From NCBI GenBank assembly GCA_034006965.1, contig JAVERU010000064.1, forward strand, positions 1 to 17,125: DNA of 17,125 nucleotides, in the 5' to 3' direction. Position numbers and translations under genes: made by a program. The DNA comes from Perlabentimonas sp034006965. GTDB lineage: Bacteria > Bacteroidota > Bacteroidia > Bacteroidales > Tenuifilaceae. Under the pieces are notes generated by a model. It worked only from the letters and a program-made list of their open reading frames with translations, made no database searches and was not told the origin of the DNA. Positions 1-7,449 of this stretch are shown piece by piece; position 1 is the first letter of the stretch, and each line of letters starts with the position of its first letter.

Positions 1-2
1 TA

Positions 3-713
3 GTATTTGATTATGCCACAGCAACTACTACCATTAGCATAAAGGTTCCCCAAGCCAATGTAGACATTGCTGGTAATGTGGTAACCATTACCCCCCCACG
101 CACCCCAGTTTACGGCGAGACCGTAACCGTTAGGATAGCCGAAGGCGCTTACCGCACTCGCTACGGTAGCCCCAATGCTGCGGTTGAGCTTAGCTGGTTG
201 ATTTCCTATGGGTATACTCGTGATTTAGTTCTAGGTGACTATGTAATTGGAAACTTAGTGTCTGCATTCGATGGGCCAGTTGCTACCGAGTACGAGGTTA
301 CATTGAGCGCACATGCAACCGACCCAGGACTTGTGGTAATAAGTGGACTGTTAGATTCGCAGGATGATATCGTTGCAGAGTTTAATGGCGATTTTGCTTC
401 ATTTAATATTCCTGTTGTTGATGGATGGGGTCAATTCCTAACTTTCGCTGATGGTCATCCTTTGGCAGGTTACGAACTTGAAGTTTGGAACGGTTACACA
501 GGGTATGGTGGTGTTGCTAAAGGCTTTATTCACGACGATGGTACTATTGAGATGGTTGGATTAGGATTTATTTATTATTCTCTTACCGATCCAGATGATA
601 TTGGTTGGTATGACCTTTATTCTCAATCTATTTGGACAAAGGCAGCCAAATCAAGTGTTGAAACAAACTACGTAATAAAAGATCGTAATATTAAAGGAAG
701 ATTAGTTAACTAA
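3..713 (+). CDS. C-terminal part of a cell-surface protein with SbsA/Big_5-like Ig stretch (5' partial)
   Basis: The reading frame is open to the left window edge (frame of position 3), so the gene starts outside. A GTG at 78 is unlikely to be the real start because coding sense continues upstream of it. The first ~60 visible residues resemble a bacterial Ig-like domain of the SbsA/Big_5 kind: short beta-strand segments around VTITP, then YGETVTVRIAEGAY, matching the family pattern of a strand, 'YtvtI.aGa' and a G-N turn. The rest is acidic, aromatic and Gly-rich (many D, Y, W, G), as in extracellular beta-sheet proteins, with no membrane segment and no obvious C-terminal sorting domain. It ends in a basic tail (KDRNIKGRLVN). 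Role unknown; surface exposure is inferred from composition. It is followed 23 bp later by a strong terminator. Confidence 0.7.
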   Translation, partial: VFDYATATTTISIKVPQANVDIAGNVVTITPPRTPVYGETVTVRIAEGAYRTRYGSPNAAVELSWLISYGYTRDLVLGDYVIGNLVSAFDGPVATEYEVTLSAHATDPGLVVISGLLDSQDDIVAEFNGDFASFNIPVVDGWGQFLTFADGHPLAGYELEVWNGYTGYGGVAKGFIHDDGTIEMVGLGFIYYSLTDPDDIGWYDLYSQSIWTKAAKSSVETNYVIKDRNIKGRLVN

Positions 714-736
714 ACTAGTAATTACTTAGTTGATTA

Positions 737-774
737 GGGAGGCGATTCAGAATCTGAATCGCCTCCCTTTTTTT
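737..774 (+). terminator. Intrinsic terminator after the surface-protein gene
   Basis: A perfect 14-bp stem (737-750 with 754-767) with an AAT loop is followed by seven T. It lies 23 bp after the stop at 713 and ends that transcript. Confidence 0.92.
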
Positions 775-947
775 ATCTATTATTGAGTAATGAGAAGAAC
801 TTATTAATATCTTTATCTTATTACTTTTGTGTAAATTATTCTTTTTAAAAGTTTGTATATTGCATAATTATTGTAGCTAAACCTGTATGTTTAGTAAACA
901 GGGAAATACAAAATACATCCATTAATTAATCTAAAATTTTACCAATC

Positions 948-1610
948 ATGAAAAGGTTTTTAATTGCAGCTATTCTTGCAGTAAGCGCCTTATTTGCTAG
1001 CGCACAGCATTGCACTACCCTATGGCCATATGTGTACCCCGAGTTTATGGACGGAACGCTTTACCTTGCCGGCCGGGAGAAGCTGAATGCCAAGTTTAAC
1101 ATCCATGTACAGGAGAGCCGCCTCCATTACCTAGACAAAGGCATTATTAAAGAAGCACTTAATAAAGATATTGTGATGGTTACCATTGGTAACGATATAT
1201 ATATGGTTGTTGATGGTAGCGTCATGAAGGTTGTGGGTAGCGAGGAGCGTGGCTTTGTGGCTACCCTTATACTTGGCGATTTCGATAGCCTATTCAATTC
1301 ATCGGGTGCATACGGTGCTTCATCCAGCTCATCGGCTATTATGAAGCTTTCGTCGATAGAGATTGGGGGTAAAAACATTGTAAACCATATGTTGCTAAGA
1401 GAGGGTAGAGATGAGGGTATTCCACTCCCCGTAAAGTATAAGTATTATATTGTTACCAAGGGTGAGGTTTACCCCGCTACGCGGAGAGGAATTTCCAAGG
1501 AGCTTGATAAGGAGGAGTCGAAGGAGTTTAGAAAGTTTGTGAAGAGTAACAACATCAACTGGTCCGATCCTCAAAGCATGCTTGCTATTTTAGACTTTTT
1601 TAATAAGTAG
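948..1610 (+). CDS. Secreted protein of unknown function
   Basis: A 220-residue protein. Residues 1-20 form a signal peptide (K-R, a hydrophobic core, then FASAQ at the cleavage region), so it is probably periplasmic or outer-membrane associated. I do not recognise the family. The body alternates beta-like segments (around 73-110) with a Ser run at 125-129, a predicted strand pair near 163-175 (KYKYYIVTKGEVYPA) and a charged helical tail rich in K and E (183-200). There is no catalytic motif, lipobox or further membrane segment. The ATG follows an A/T-rich leader with no Shine-Dalgarno. A TACTTTTG at 822-829 could be a -7 element but has no clear -33 partner. It appears to be monocistronic, with terminators on both sides. 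Confidence 0.85.
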   Translation: MKRFLIAAILAVSALFASAQHCTTLWPYVYPEFMDGTLYLAGREKLNAKFNIHVQESRLHYLDKGIIKEALNKDIVMVTIGNDIYMVVDGSVMKVVGSEERGFVATLILGDFDSLFNSSGAYGASSSSSAIMKLSSIEIGGKNIVNHMLLREGRDEGIPLPVKYKYYIVTKGEVYPATRRGISKELDKEESKEFRKFVKSNNINWSDPQSMLAILDFFNK

Positions 1611-1633
1611 CAAAGAAGCAAACTGCATAAATC

Positions 1634-1666
1634 AAAAGGGGTGGCGCGTATTGCCGCTCCTTTTTT
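1634..1666 (+). terminator. Intrinsic terminator after the secreted protein gene
   Basis: GGGGTGGC (1638-1645) pairs with GCCGCTCC (1653-1660) using two G-U wobbles. The stem is preceded by four A and followed by six T, 24 bp after the stop at 1610. Confidence 0.8.
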
Positions 1667-1817
1667 GTTGGTGTTAACAAGGGAAGTTTGCAGTAAGAAA
1701 ATGTCTATTACAACGTACTTCAAAATTTATAGGTCAGTAATGTTACGCATTATACGAGCTTTTGCTTAACAATTAGTTGTGTAATAAGCATAGTAATATG
1801 TAATATTATTTGTAAAA

Positions 1818-1853
1818 TTTCGAAAATATTTATAAAAATTAATCATAACTTTG
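1818..1853 (+). promoter_or_regulatory. Candidate Bacteroidota promoter for the M16 peptidase gene
   Basis: TAACTTTG at 1846-1853 matches the -7 consensus TAnnTTTG. Upstream, TTTCG at 1818-1822 is an imperfect -33 box 23 nt away. The predicted transcript start is ~55 nt before the ATG at 1910. The -7 match is good and the -33 is weak. Confidence 0.45.
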
Positions 1854-1909
1854 AATAAAGAAACTATTATCACACCATATTTTAATTTAACCTAAAATGC
1901 TTATTTGAC

Positions 1910-4783
1910 ATGAGAAGAATTGTGTTATTATTCCTTGCCCTTTCGTTAGGTGTATGTGTTAGCGCCCAGATTAGCACATTTAAGCTTGACAACGGGCTAA
2001 CAGTAATTGTAAGTGAAGATTCTACTACTCCATCTGTTTTTGGTTGTATTGTTGTAAAAGCCGGGTCGGTTGACGAGCCTGATGATGCTACAGGATTAGC
2101 TCACTACCTTGAGCATATGCTTTTCAAAGGAACGACGAATGTGGGCACCACCGATTGGGACAAGGAGAAAGTTCATTACGAGAAGATAATTGAACTTTAC
2201 GACCAGCTGGCTCTGGCACCCGAGGCCGAGCGCGAAGCTATTCAGCTTAAAATTAATGAGGAGTCGTTACTCGCCGGCCAATACACCATAAACAATGAGT
2301 TTAGCAATCTAATTCAGGCAATTGGTGGTACATCACTTAATGCAGCTACCAGCTACGACATGACGTATTACTTCAACGTATTCCCCTCCTTTATGCTTAA
2401 GAAGTGGCTGGTACTTCAAGCCGATAGATTTGAAAACCCCGTATTCAGAGGATTTCAGGCCGAGCTTGAAACGGTATACGAGGAGAAGAATATGTATAGC
2501 GATGATTCGTTTCAGGTCCTTTTCGAGGAGTTTAACCATAGCCTGTATGGCGAGGCCAATCCTTATGCTCGACCAATAATTGGTATTACCGAGCACCTAA
2601 AAACTCCTTCCATAAGCAAGCTGATGGAGTTTTATAATACCTACTATGTTCCATCCAACATGGCATTAATTCTATCGGGTGATATTAATGCCCAAGATGC
2701 AAAGCTGTTAGTGGAGCAAACATTGGGTCGGTGGGGGGCAAAAGATGATATACAACGTGCTAAAATAGAAGAGCCTACCATAAGCAAGAAATCTACAATA
2801 AAGAAGAAGCTAACGCCTATGCCGGTTCTGATGATGGGGTATAAGGGCGTGCCATCAGGATCGGATGATACCTATAAGATCGAGGTTCTTAGCAGCGTCC
2901 TTACCAATCGCAACAGAACAGGTCTGTTAGATAAAATAGTGCTTGACGGTAATGTGCAGAATATCTCTGTGTCAATATCGTCGCAACGCCAAGCGGGTAG
3001 TATTTCAATAATTGGAATTCCAGTTTACGATGGAGCCCAGCAACGATTCGAATCGCTTGATGGTGTGGAGAATGCCATCACTTCAACCCTACAGCAACTT
3101 ATGAAAGGTGAAGTTGACGAGTGGTTAGTTGAATCGGTGAAGGATGAGATGATAATGAACTTTGAATTATCAAAGGAATCGAATCTAAGCTATGGAATGA
3201 TGTTGGCTAGGGCTTTTGGTACCGATATGACTATTGAGGAGTACGAAAATTATGTTGAGCTAATTAAGAAGATTACAAAGAAGGATGTGATTGAAGTAGC
3301 TAAGAAGTATTTTGATGCTCCATATCTTGCATTTCAATCCTTAATAGGTGAGCCCAGCAAGGATAAACTTCCAAAACCTGAGTATAAGCCAATAGTACCG
3401 GCTACAGGCAAAACCTCAGCCTTTGCACAGAAATGGTTAGACGAAAAGGTTGAGGTTCCACCATTCAAACCCATCGACTTTGCAAATGATTTTTCTAAAG
3501 GTGAATTAGCCCCAGGGGTTACTCTATTCCATTCTGAGAATCCCGAGAGTAGCATCTTCACACTAACCATTAAGTATGGGGCAGGTAGTATTGAGATACC
3601 TGGCCTCGATTTTAGCGTTAACCTAATGAATAGAGCTGGAATTATGGCTCAGTATACACCTTACGACCTAAAGAAAGAGTTTAGCAAGCTAGGGTGTACA
3701 GTTAACTTCTCGAACGATAAGAGTTATACCTACGTGACCCTTAGGGGCAAGGAGTCTAGCTTAGCTCGGGCATGCCAGCTACTGTCGCGTACCTATCTGA
3801 TGCCCTCTCTCGACGAAAGGCAGCTTAATAGCTTAAAAGGAAGCCAGCTAGGTTCCCGTAGTATGGAGTCGCGCGATAAAGATTTGCAATCGCAGGCACT
3901 TAGCGAATTTTTAAGGTATGGAGAGAACTCCAGCTATTTAAATCGCTTGTCAAATTCCGAAATACTTGGGCTTACCGTTTCAAAGCTAGCAGCAAATTTC
4001 ATCAAAGCTACTCAGTACGAAACATCAGTGCACTACACTGGTCAGTTTTCGTACAAAGAGGTTCAGGACTTGCTAAAATCAAACTTGGCTTTTCCCGCAA
4101 ACCTTAAACCAAGCAGTTCCCCAGTTTCAACCCCAACAGCACAGTATTCTGAGAATACTATATACTTGCTTAACAATAAGAATGCTCGCCAAAGCGATGT
4201 TTACATTTTTATGCAGGGTGAGGCGTATGACCTAGCTCAAAGACATATAATCGATGCATTTAACCAGTACTTTGGTGGAGGTTTTAATGGTCTTGTACTG
4301 CAGGAACTAAGAGAGTTGCGTTCGTTTGCCTATACAGCAAGTGCCAACTATAGTATTCCCCCAGTTCCTGGCCGAAAAGCTATGTTTACTGGTTACATCG
4401 GAACACAGGGAGATAAAACACTTGATGCAATTGGCGAATTCTTACGTCTAATTAACGACATGCCACAGTATCCCGAGAGAATGGATAATATCAAGGATTA
4501 TCTACTCCAGGCAGCTGTATCGTCCTCACCATCAAAACGCCAACTTACACAAACTGTTGAGAGTTGGATGAAAGCTGGTTACACAGAGGATCCTCGTATT
4601 GAATTGGTAAAAGAGTATAGCGCGGTTTCGTTTGACGATGTGTTTGACTTTTACGCTAAAAGAATCAAAACAAAACCAATAGCAATTGCTATAGTAGTTG
4701 ATACAAAAATGCTGGATAAGAAGCAGCTAGGCTCATTTGGTAAAGTGGAGGAGGTGAAAAACAGTAAGATTTTTAAGTACTAG
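1910..4783 (+). CDS. Periplasmic M16-family zinc metallopeptidase (two-domain, insulinase/pitrilysin type)
   Basis: A 957-residue protein with a signal peptide (1-20, ending VSAQ). It is likely a periplasmic protease that degrades peptides or misfolded polypeptides inside a clamshell chamber. The inverted zinc motif HYLEH is at 65-69: H65 and H69 bind zinc and E68 is the catalytic base. The distal zinc-ligand glutamate is probably E192 within ELETVYEE (185-192), which aligns with the ERNAVNAE stretch of pitrilysin. The HxxEH-to-Glu distance (~122 residues) exceeds the usual ~76 because of a charged helical insertion (about 81-130). The second half (about 530-957) is a second M16 repeat without HxxEH and is probably structural, with the substrate-binding R/Y region near FAYTASANYS (~807-816). 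This 'active + inactive' architecture is common in the phylum. The gene stands alone, and its specific substrate is unknown. Confidence 0.95.
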   Translation: MRRIVLLFLALSLGVCVSAQISTFKLDNGLTVIVSEDSTTPSVFGCIVVKAGSVDEPDDATGLAHYLEHMLFKGTTNVGTTDWDKEKVHYEKIIELYDQLALAPEAEREAIQLKINEESLLAGQYTINNEFSNLIQAIGGTSLNAATSYDMTYYFNVFPSFMLKKWLVLQADRFENPVFRGFQAELETVYEEKNMYSDDSFQVLFEEFNHSLYGEANPYARPIIGITEHLKTPSISKLMEFYNTYYVPSNMALILSGDINAQDAKLLVEQTLGRWGAKDDIQRAKIEEPTISKKSTIKKKLTPMPVLMMGYKGVPSGSDDTYKIEVLSSVLTNRNRTGLLDKIVLDGNVQNISVSISSQRQAGSISIIGIPVYDGAQQRFESLDGVENAITSTLQQLMKGEVDEWLVESVKDEMIMNFELSKESNLSYGMMLARAFGTDMTIEEYENYVELIKKITKKDVIEVAKKYFDAPYLAFQSLIGEPSKDKLPKPEYKPIVPATGKTSAFAQKWLDEKVEVPPFKPIDFANDFSKGELAPGVTLFHSENPESSIFTLTIKYGAGSIEIPGLDFSVNLMNRAGIMAQYTPYDLKKEFSKLGCTVNFSNDKSYTYVTLRGKESSLARACQLLSRTYLMPSLDERQLNSLKGSQLGSRSMESRDKDLQSQALSEFLRYGENSSYLNRLSNSEILGLTVSKLAANFIKATQYETSVHYTGQFSYKEVQDLLKSNLAFPANLKPSSSPVSTPTAQYSENTIYLLNNKNARQSDVYIFMQGEAYDLAQRHIIDAFNQYFGGGFNGLVLQELRELRSFAYTASANYSIPPVPGRKAMFTGYIGTQGDKTLDAIGEFLRLINDMPQYPERMDNIKDYLLQAAVSSSPSKRQLTQTVESWMKAGYTEDPRIELVKEYSAVSFDDVFDFYAKRIKTKPIAIAIVVDTKMLDKKQLGSFGKVEEVKNSKIFKY

Positions 4784-5023
4784 AGCCAAAATCATTAAAA
4801 TGATTGGCCGTTATGGTACCTAAAGCCTTTGCGTCATACGAACCACGAAGTGCTCGACGAAGTCAAACCCTCGTGCTTTGTGGGTTGAAGCAATCTATAA
4901 AATCCTGTTAATTAAAAGATTGCTTCATCCGCCGGCTGGCGGATTCACAATGCCGTGTCATTTTAATCAACTCATTTGTCATAGGCATTATAGCGGATAA
5001 TCATAATCATTCATATTCAAGCC
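4784..5023. repeat. Intergenic region with stacked inverted repeats
   Basis: The gene-free stretch between the M16 stop and the msrA start is ~440 bp. This part contains several hairpin-forming segments. There is a small palindrome right after the stop (4790-4806). A near-complementary pair lies at 4841-4857 and 4871-4886. A perfect 11-bp pair, TGAAGCAATCT (4886-4896) with AGATTGCTTCA (4917-4927), comes next. A 6-bp stem TCCGCC/GGCGGA (4928-4943, loop GGCT) abuts it. Such back-to-back palindromes look like a dispersed intergenic repeat rather than a gene. From 5058 to 5226 I see no further clear structure, apart from AT-rich leader sequence before msrA. Confidence 0.55.
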
Positions 5024-5057
5024 AAAATGGGGCTCGCAATGCGAGCCCCATTTTTTT
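5024..5057 (+). terminator. Intrinsic terminator upstream of msrA
   Basis: ATGGGGCTCGC (5027-5037) and its perfect complement (5041-5051) flank an AAT loop. Flanking A3 and T7 extend the stem. It sits 240 bp after the M16 stop, so either the M16 transcript has a long 3' tail or an unseen short transcript ends here. Confidence 0.88.
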
Positions 5058-5226
5058 AGTTCTCTTCATAAGCTGCGCAGTTTAAGTGTGCTTTTTCAAT
5101 GCAAGTATTGTCTGCACATCATCTAACATCAAGGTTCATCTCCCCTAAGGCATCTCTCGCAGCAATATCCCTTTGTGTATTCTGAACAATTGCTACTCCA
5201 GATTTGTTTTGATTGAAAATTATGGT

Positions 5227-5850
5227 ATGTCCAAACTACTAAGCCTAACCCTATTAACTCTATTAACTTTTGGGTCGGTTAGCTCACAAAAAATATCTTA
5301 TAAGATGAAGAATACTGATTTAGAAACGGCCACCCTTGGCGCAGGGTGCTTTTGGTGTGTGGAGGCTATATTCGAAAGGGTAAATGGTGTGCACGATGTT
5401 GTATCGGGATATACGGGTGGGAAGATTGCAAACCCTACTTACCGAGAGGTGTCATCGGGTTTAACAGGCCATGCCGAGGTGGTGCAGGTAAGGTTCGATC
5501 CCACCGTAATTAGCTATGCTAAAATCCTTGAGATATTTTTCAAAACCCACAACCCTACTATGCTTAATCGGCAAGGTGCCGATGTGGGCACGCAGTACCG
5601 ATCAGCCATATTCTATCACTCCGAAGACCAAAAAAGTATAGCATATGATGTGAAGAATATGCTTAGTAGAGCTGCTATTTGGAACGATCCCATTGTTACA
5701 GAGATAACTCCATTCACCGCATTTTATAAAGCTGAAGATTACCACCAGAATTACCTTGAGAACAACACCAAACAACCATACTGCCAAATGGTTATACTGC
5801 CTAAGATTGATAAGTTTGAGAAGTTGTTTGAGGAGTATTTAAAGAAGTAA
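5227..5850 (+). CDS. msrA: Exported peptide-methionine (S)-S-oxide reductase MsrA
   Basis: It reduces methionine-S-sulfoxide in proteins back to methionine. The MsrA core carries the signature GCFWCVEA, with catalytic nucleophile C41 and a second Cys at C44. It continues with the SGYTGG loop (59-64), GHAEVVQVRFDP (81-92) and the GADVGTQYRSAIFY stretch (117-130). A distal Cys (C186, PYCQMVILPK) is the likely resolving cysteine. An in-frame ATG at 5173 exists, but I chose the ATG at 5227: it gives a 207-residue protein that begins with a K followed by a Leu-rich hydrophobic leader ending GSVSSQ, a plausible signal peptide. The protein would then work in the periplasm, repairing oxidised envelope proteins with electrons from an exported thiol system. 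No MsrB domain is fused. The gene is monocistronic. Confidence 0.95.
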   Translation: MSKLLSLTLLTLLTFGSVSSQKISYKMKNTDLETATLGAGCFWCVEAIFERVNGVHDVVSGYTGGKIANPTYREVSSGLTGHAEVVQVRFDPTVISYAKILEIFFKTHNPTMLNRQGADVGTQYRSAIFYHSEDQKSIAYDVKNMLSRAAIWNDPIVTEITPFTAFYKAEDYHQNYLENNTKQPYCQMVILPKIDKFEKLFEEYLKK

Positions 5851-5941
5851 TTTTTGCTAGTCCTATGGCACAATGCCTGATAGGCACTCATAGAATCGCG
5901 AGTTACACGCTCGCTTATCTTTTAAATTCTCCATTTGTTAT

Positions 5942-5949
5942 TACCTTTG
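5942..5949 (+). promoter_or_regulatory. Candidate -7 element for the TPR lipoprotein gene
   Basis: TACCTTTG matches TAnnTTTG exactly and lies 24 bp before the ATG at 5974, giving a short leader. The -33 region is only T-rich (TTTT near 5918-5923), without a clean TTTG. Confidence 0.45.
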
Positions 5950-5973
5950 CGGCTTGTTAAAAAATACAATTAG

Positions 5974-6861
5974 ATGAAGATTAAAAGATTACTTATTCCA
6001 GTGCTTGCTCTAGCAATGGTTACCTCTTGCACGGTCTCAAAGCAGATGTCGCAGCTTAAAACTGATGCAGAGATAGCGTTTGATAAATCAGATTATTCCG
6101 CCGCTCTAAACGCCTATGATAGCTTGATATCCCTTGGCACAAGTCGAGGTAAGGTGGCCGATGGGGCCATATATAGGAATGCTGGATTAGCAGCATGGGA
6201 GGTAGGACAAACCCAGAAGACGTTAGATTATTTAGAGAGAGCCAAGGAGTTGGAAGCAGCCAATGGTGCTACATATTTTACTTTGGCTAAAGCATATCTA
6301 AAGATTGACAATCTATCCCGCGAAATAATCAACCTGAACATTTATCTCGATAGTTACCCCAACGGTGATGAGATTGACGGGGTACGCTGTCAGCTGTTTT
6401 TAGCATACATAAAGAGCGAGAATTGGGATTTAGCCGTTGACCTTTGGGATAACCTGCATAGTGATTGTAAGGATAGCCACAATGTGCAGCTAGCTTATCT
6501 GAAGATGGTGAAGCGCAGTGGTGATACCGAAAAGGTAGTTGCAACCGCCGAAAGAATTCTAAAGCATGAACCAGGCAACACCGAGGCTATGGAATCGCTT
6601 GCCATTGAACTTTTCAATAGCGCCGAGGCAGCCTACCAGAGTGAGATGAAGGCCTATCAGAAGAACAGAACCAATAAGCAGTATCGCCAGCTGCTCAATG
6701 CACTCGAAATTATTAATGCCGATTTCCAGCGCTCGCGCGATTATTTCGAGCGGCTTTACAAGAGTAATCCCGACCCTCGATATGCTCAATACTTGGGGAA
6801 TATTTACACTCGCTTCGATAATAAACAACGAGCCGATTACTACTACCGCAGGGCAAAATAG
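5974..6861 (+). CDS. TPR-repeat lipoprotein
   Basis: A 295-residue protein. The leader ends in a lipobox (MVTSC, lipidated C19), so the mature protein is membrane-anchored in the periplasm. The body is all-helical and fits consecutive tetratricopeptide-like hairpins at about 27-54, 64-94, 98-130, 139-165 and 170-200, a longer charged helix pair at 205-262 and a last hairpin at 268-295. Diagnostic TPR positions are visible (A/G at the small-residue positions; aromatic Y/F in AYDSLI, TYFTLAKAYL and QYLGNIYTRF). TPR lipoproteins of this kind act as scaffolds for envelope complexes; no specific partner can be read from this sequence. The gene is monocistronic with its own -7 element and is followed 30 bp later by a long hairpin that may protect or end the transcript. 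Confidence 0.9.
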   Translation: MKIKRLLIPVLALAMVTSCTVSKQMSQLKTDAEIAFDKSDYSAALNAYDSLISLGTSRGKVADGAIYRNAGLAAWEVGQTQKTLDYLERAKELEAANGATYFTLAKAYLKIDNLSREIINLNIYLDSYPNGDEIDGVRCQLFLAYIKSENWDLAVDLWDNLHSDCKDSHNVQLAYLKMVKRSGDTEKVVATAERILKHEPGNTEAMESLAIELFNSAEAAYQSEMKAYQKNRTNKQYRQLLNALEIINADFQRSRDYFERLYKSNPDPRYAQYLGNIYTRFDNKQRADYYYRRAK

Positions 6862-6890
6862 TAAGCTGCTTGTTGTATCGTCCTCCCAAC

Positions 6891-6960
6891 GCTGCCGCAC
6901 GAGTCCTCTCGTGTGGCAATGAAGAATAGAAAACCCACACGAGGGGACTCGTGCGGTAGC
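6891..6960. repeat. 26-bp inverted repeat (long hairpin) after the TPR gene
   Basis: 6891-6916 and 6935-6960 are complementary over 26 positions with only two differences, both of which become G-U pairs in plus-strand RNA. The loop is 18 nt. There is no T-tract, so it is not a classical terminator, but it could stabilise the 3' end of the TPR mRNA. Confidence 0.85.
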
Positions 6961-6970
6961 AATGTATTTC

Positions 6971-7014
6971 CTCACGGGGTGACTATCTGCTAAGCAAATA
7001 GGTCACCCCGTGAG
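6971..7014. repeat. Dispersed hairpin, copy 1 (CTCACGGGGTGAC family)
   Basis: A 13-bp perfect stem, CTCACGGGGTGAC (6971-6983) with GTCACCCCGTGAG (7002-7014), followed by TATTT. The same hairpin, with a different loop and one stem difference, recurs at 15963-16005. Confidence 0.88.
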
Positions 7015-7051
7015 TATTTAAAAATACTTAAGACCAGCCGCTCTCTGTTTT

Positions 7052-7085
7052 TTTTGATAATTTACCGCAAGGTAAATTATCAAAA
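7052..7085. repeat. Perfect 15-bp AT-rich palindrome with GCAA loop
   Basis: TTTTGATAATTTACC (7052-7066) and its exact complement (7071-7085) flank a GCAA tetraloop. Degenerate CTCTSTGT words lie on both sides (7041-7048, 7090-7097, 7110-7117). It is not a terminator, because the T run precedes the stem. Confidence 0.75.
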
Positions 7086-7207
7086 TTGCTCTGTGTCCTC
7101 AGTGTTTGATCTCTGTAGCTTTTAACTAACAGGAGAACTAGCCCTATTCAAGTTCAGGTAATTTCCAACAGGAGTATAATAAAATCCTCAGTGTTAATAT
7201 AAATTAC

Positions 7208-7449
7208 CAGTAGTGTCTGGTAAACTTTTTAAAGATTTAGCTTCGCTGCTACTTCGTGGTCTCCCTTCCTGCCTGACTGCGTCATTCAGGCAGGCGGTCG
7301 AAATGACAGGCTATTCATAATGTTTGGAGAGGGGGGGGCTTGGTGGCGGCGAAGCCGCCACCAAGCCCCCCCTCTCCCCTTCAATTTATAACGCACTGTC
7401 ATCCTGAACTTGCCTGCTGGCAAGCCATAGTCGTCAAGTTAAGGACACA
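7208..7449 (+). mobile_element. Decayed MITE-like element, relative of the one at 11623-11828
   Basis: It is non-coding. The left end CAGTAGTGTC followed by a T-run and GATTT parallels the right end of the 11623-11828 element read on the minus strand (CACTAGTGTC, T-run, GATTTC). Both then have GCTTCGCT, CGAAATGACAGGCT and a G-rich hairpin that opens GGAGAGGGGGG and closes CCCCCCTCTCCCC. Here the hairpin is 7326-7350/7354-7377, with loop GAA and one extra G. Between GCTTCGCT and CGAAATGACAGG this copy carries a ~50-bp insertion with its own 9-bp hairpin (7268-7294). The right end is uncertain: ACTGTCAT (7395-7402) fits the second arm, and GTTAAGGACAC (7438-7448) resembles the terminal repeat. 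No target duplication was found. Confidence 0.6.

Noticed and set aside
6559..6975. 138-codon minus-strand open frame over the end of the TPR gene, and plus-strand frame 6698-6922
   Set aside because: Both lie across the strongly supported TPR lipoprotein and run into the hairpin repeat. Their products are low in recognisable motifs and look like antisense or out-of-frame shadows.
7052..7085. Perfect palindrome as an intrinsic terminator
   Set aside because: The T run is on the 5' side of the stem on the plus strand, and no T-tract follows on either strand in the transcribed direction.
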